From NCBI GenBank assembly GCA_036004405.1, contig DASYRM010000147.1, forward strand, positions 1-52,119: a DNA stretch of 52,119 nt. Reading direction: 5' to 3'. Positions 50,940 through 52,119 of the stretch are shown here, in pieces (the first letter of the stretch is position 1; the number at the start of each line of letters is the position of its first letter). Source of the stretch: DASYRM01 sp036004405 (GTDB lineage: Bacteria; Acidobacteriota; Vicinamibacteria; Vicinamibacterales; UBA2999). The position numbers were made by a program, and so were the translations under genes. The notes beneath the pieces are model-generated. The model was not told where the DNA came from. It did not search any database and was given only the letters and a program-made list of their open reading frames with translations.

Positions 50940-51012
50940 GGGCACGGATTATAGGCGGGCCCTCTTGCTCACCGTGTACCCCGTATGGGGAGGAGGATGT
51001 CGGCCCTACCCG

Positions 51013-51426
51013 CTAGGCCGAACCGCGCAGGCGGAAGCGGAACGGCAGCAGCGCCCGCAGCCGCGGCTCGCGCAGGAACAATCCCAGCCAGGCGAGCACA
51101 GCGGTGGTGAACGGCACGAGCGGCGGATAGTACTCGCCCATCCGCACGTACGAGGCGACCGCGCCGCCAAGGTATCCCGTGAGCAGCACCGCGCCGAGGA
51201 CCGACGTCCACGGAATCAGCAGGAGAACGATCGCCGTGAGCTGCAGGGTCGCCAGCAGTTCCAGCGCCGACACCTGCCACCCGATCCGCGTGATCTCCCG
51301 CACGTACCAGGGGTCGTGAGTGAGCTTCCAGCGCGCGCTCGAGAGCACGATGAAGACCGGTGCGCACGTCACCAGCCATCCCGCCCACACCATCCACCGC
51401 TGCCAGCGACTGTTCATAGGGCGCAT
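51013..51426 (-). CDS. DoxX-like membrane protein
   Basis: A protein of 137 residues (ATG 51426, or 51417) with four membrane helices: MVWAGWLVTCAPVFIVLSSARWKL, then ISALELLATLQLTAIVLLL-like, VLGAVLLTGYLGGAV and the last near VPFTTAVLAWLGLFL. The layout with a Lys near the end of helix 1 and ELLAT in helix 2 matches DoxX-like small membrane proteins of unknown or redox-linked role. It is isolated, divergent from the next gene. Confidence 0.78.
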   Translation of the reverse strand: MRPMNSRWQRWMVWAGWLVTCAPVFIVLSSARWKLTHDPWYVREITRIGWQVSALELLATLQLTAIVLLLIPWTSVLGAVLLTGYLGGAVASYVRMGEYYPPLVPFTTAVLAWLGLFLREPRLRALLPFRFRLRGSA

Positions 51427-51559
51427 TCTAGGCAGATTGTCGTCAAATTCGCTGCCCCGGCTGGACCATGGTGCCCGCGGACAGCCTCCCCAAGTAAGCT
51501 ATGGGCCGCCTTCGACCGTAAGCACTGTCGACGGGGCGTTCTTCAAGGAGGAGCGGGTG

Positions 51560-52119
51560 TTGAAGAAACTGGCGTTCATCGGAATCTGTCTCGCGTTCAC
51601 GGCCGGCAACGCCGTGGCGCAGGACGCAGCCTCGGTCATCGCCGGCGCGAAAAAGGCGCTGGGCGATCCGAAATCCCTCACGTACTCGGGCTCGGCGAAG
51701 GACGTGGCCTTCCAGCAGTGCGGCGCCAACGCGGCGCAGATGACCTGCCAGGGCCCGCACAACCCGATGCGCCCGATCACCAACTACGTGCGCGTCATCG
51801 ACCTGGCCGCGCCGGCCTCGCGGCACACCGGGGCCACCAACAACATCGGCCCGGGCGGATCCACGACCACCGCGCCGGGGACGTTCTTCGCGCAGGTGAC
51901 GCCTCAACAGGCGGATCTGGCGCAGCCGTGGCTCGGCTCGATCGAGCTGTACATCACCCCCTGGGGGTTTTTGGAGGGCGCGACCAAGAGCGGCAACGCC
52001 ACCGCGAAGAAGAGCGGCAAGTACACCGTCGTGAGCTGGAGCCCCGCGGTGAAGGCGCCGTCGGGCAAGGCGTACACGATCAACGGCTACGTCAACGCGC
52101 AGAACCTGATCGAGCGGGT
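51560..52119 (+). CDS. Secreted protein, 5' part, possibly an MBL-fold hydrolase
   Basis: The gene runs off the right edge with about 186 residues visible. A strong Shine-Dalgarno (AAGGAGGAG) ends 6 bases before the TTG at 51560; the GTG at 51557 is closer. A signal peptide (KKLAFIGICLAFTAGNAVAQD) is followed by a beta-rich domain opening VIAGAKKALGDPKSLTYSGS and later VRVIDLAAPASRHTG. This pattern matches the N-terminal domain that precedes the metallo-beta-lactamase fold in several acidobacterial secreted proteins. The hydrolase part is outside the window, so the call rests on the opening only. Confidence 0.55.
   Translation, partial: MKKLAFIGICLAFTAGNAVAQDAASVIAGAKKALGDPKSLTYSGSAKDVAFQQCGANAAQMTCQGPHNPMRPITNYVRVIDLAAPASRHTGATNNIGPGGSTTTAPGTFFAQVTPQQADLAQPWLGSIELYITPWGFLEGATKSGNATAKKSGKYTVVSWSPAVKAPSGKAYTINGYVNAQNLIER

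Noticed and set aside
1..52119. tRNA, rRNA, CRISPR and transposase or prophage genes
   Set aside because: Looked for on both strands by eye; no cloverleaf, repeat-spacer pattern, recombinase motif or phage structural gene was recognised.

Overview
This is a GC-rich chromosomal stretch (mostly mid-60s percent GC by eye) with the gene mix of an Acidobacteriota genome, most probably class Vicinamibacteria. The pointers are a PadR regulator coupled to an ADOP-type duplicated-orphan permease, a DUF1592/DUF1552 pair, secreted NTF2/SnoaL-like and ankyrin proteins, lactonase and SMP-30 propellers, many Sec/Tat export signals, and a PEP-CTERM protein. The placement is inferred from gene content, not from a marker gene. 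No rRNA, tRNA, CRISPR array, transposase or integrase was seen, and no gene-free stretch exceeds 300 bases.

Layout. 1-689 is the 3' end of selO. 714-6738 is a minus-strand block. It has a DinB-like protein and then, in transcription order from the right, Hsp20, a monoheme cytochrome c, a NapC/NirT membrane multiheme cytochrome, a decaheme MtrA/DmsE/PioA-type cytochrome and an MtrB/PioB-type outer-membrane barrel. The last four look like a trans-envelope electron conduit. 6947-12780 is a plus-strand run: TonB, a small Cys-rich protein, an NTF2-like protein, a serine hydrolase, an amidase and an ankyrin-glyoxalase fusion. 12873-15838 is padR plus an ADOP permease, with a strong palindromic operator candidate in front. 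15873-21547 holds VOC, two cupins (translationally coupled), a PQQ-type sugar dehydrogenase and an NHL-propeller/M23 peptidase fusion. 21727-27956 is a tightly packed run: DUF1592 cytochrome, DUF1552, ankyrin and MBL-fold proteins.

28177-30073 is a compact two-gene cassette of visibly lower GC: an AAA ATPase overlapping a small TOPRIM-like protein, the architecture of anti-phage systems such as PARIS or RloA/RloB-like pairs. It is the best candidate here for an uncharacterised system. 30270-35798 (minus) carries a DEAD-box helicase with an unusual DEGD motif, a lipoprotein cyclophilin, a lactonase-like propeller and a triple NTF2-domain protein. 35908-36788 is a frameshifted membrane-protein gene, followed by a secreted protein with a paralogue at 48809. 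37761-40070 holds an NTF2-like protein, a PEP-CTERM protein and a secreted CxxC-repeat protein. 40186-44624 is BlaI, an M56 peptidase, a B12-binding-type radical SAM enzyme and a secreted protein of unknown function. 44688-52119 holds an acyltransferase, an Ldh-type oxidoreductase, an O-methyltransferase, a PrmA-like methyltransferase, the second paralogue, an SMP-30 protein, a DoxX-like membrane protein and the 5' end of a secreted gene that runs off the window.

Non-coding structure of note: an exact 24-base palindromic repeat shared by 35105-35128 (inside a gene, in frame) and 49796-49819 (at a gene end), a related-looking palindrome inside the ankyrin gene at 25527-25551, terminator-like hairpins between several convergent genes, and candidate operators upstream of padR, blaI and the DUF1592 gene. 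All functions are read from sequence motifs without database searches.
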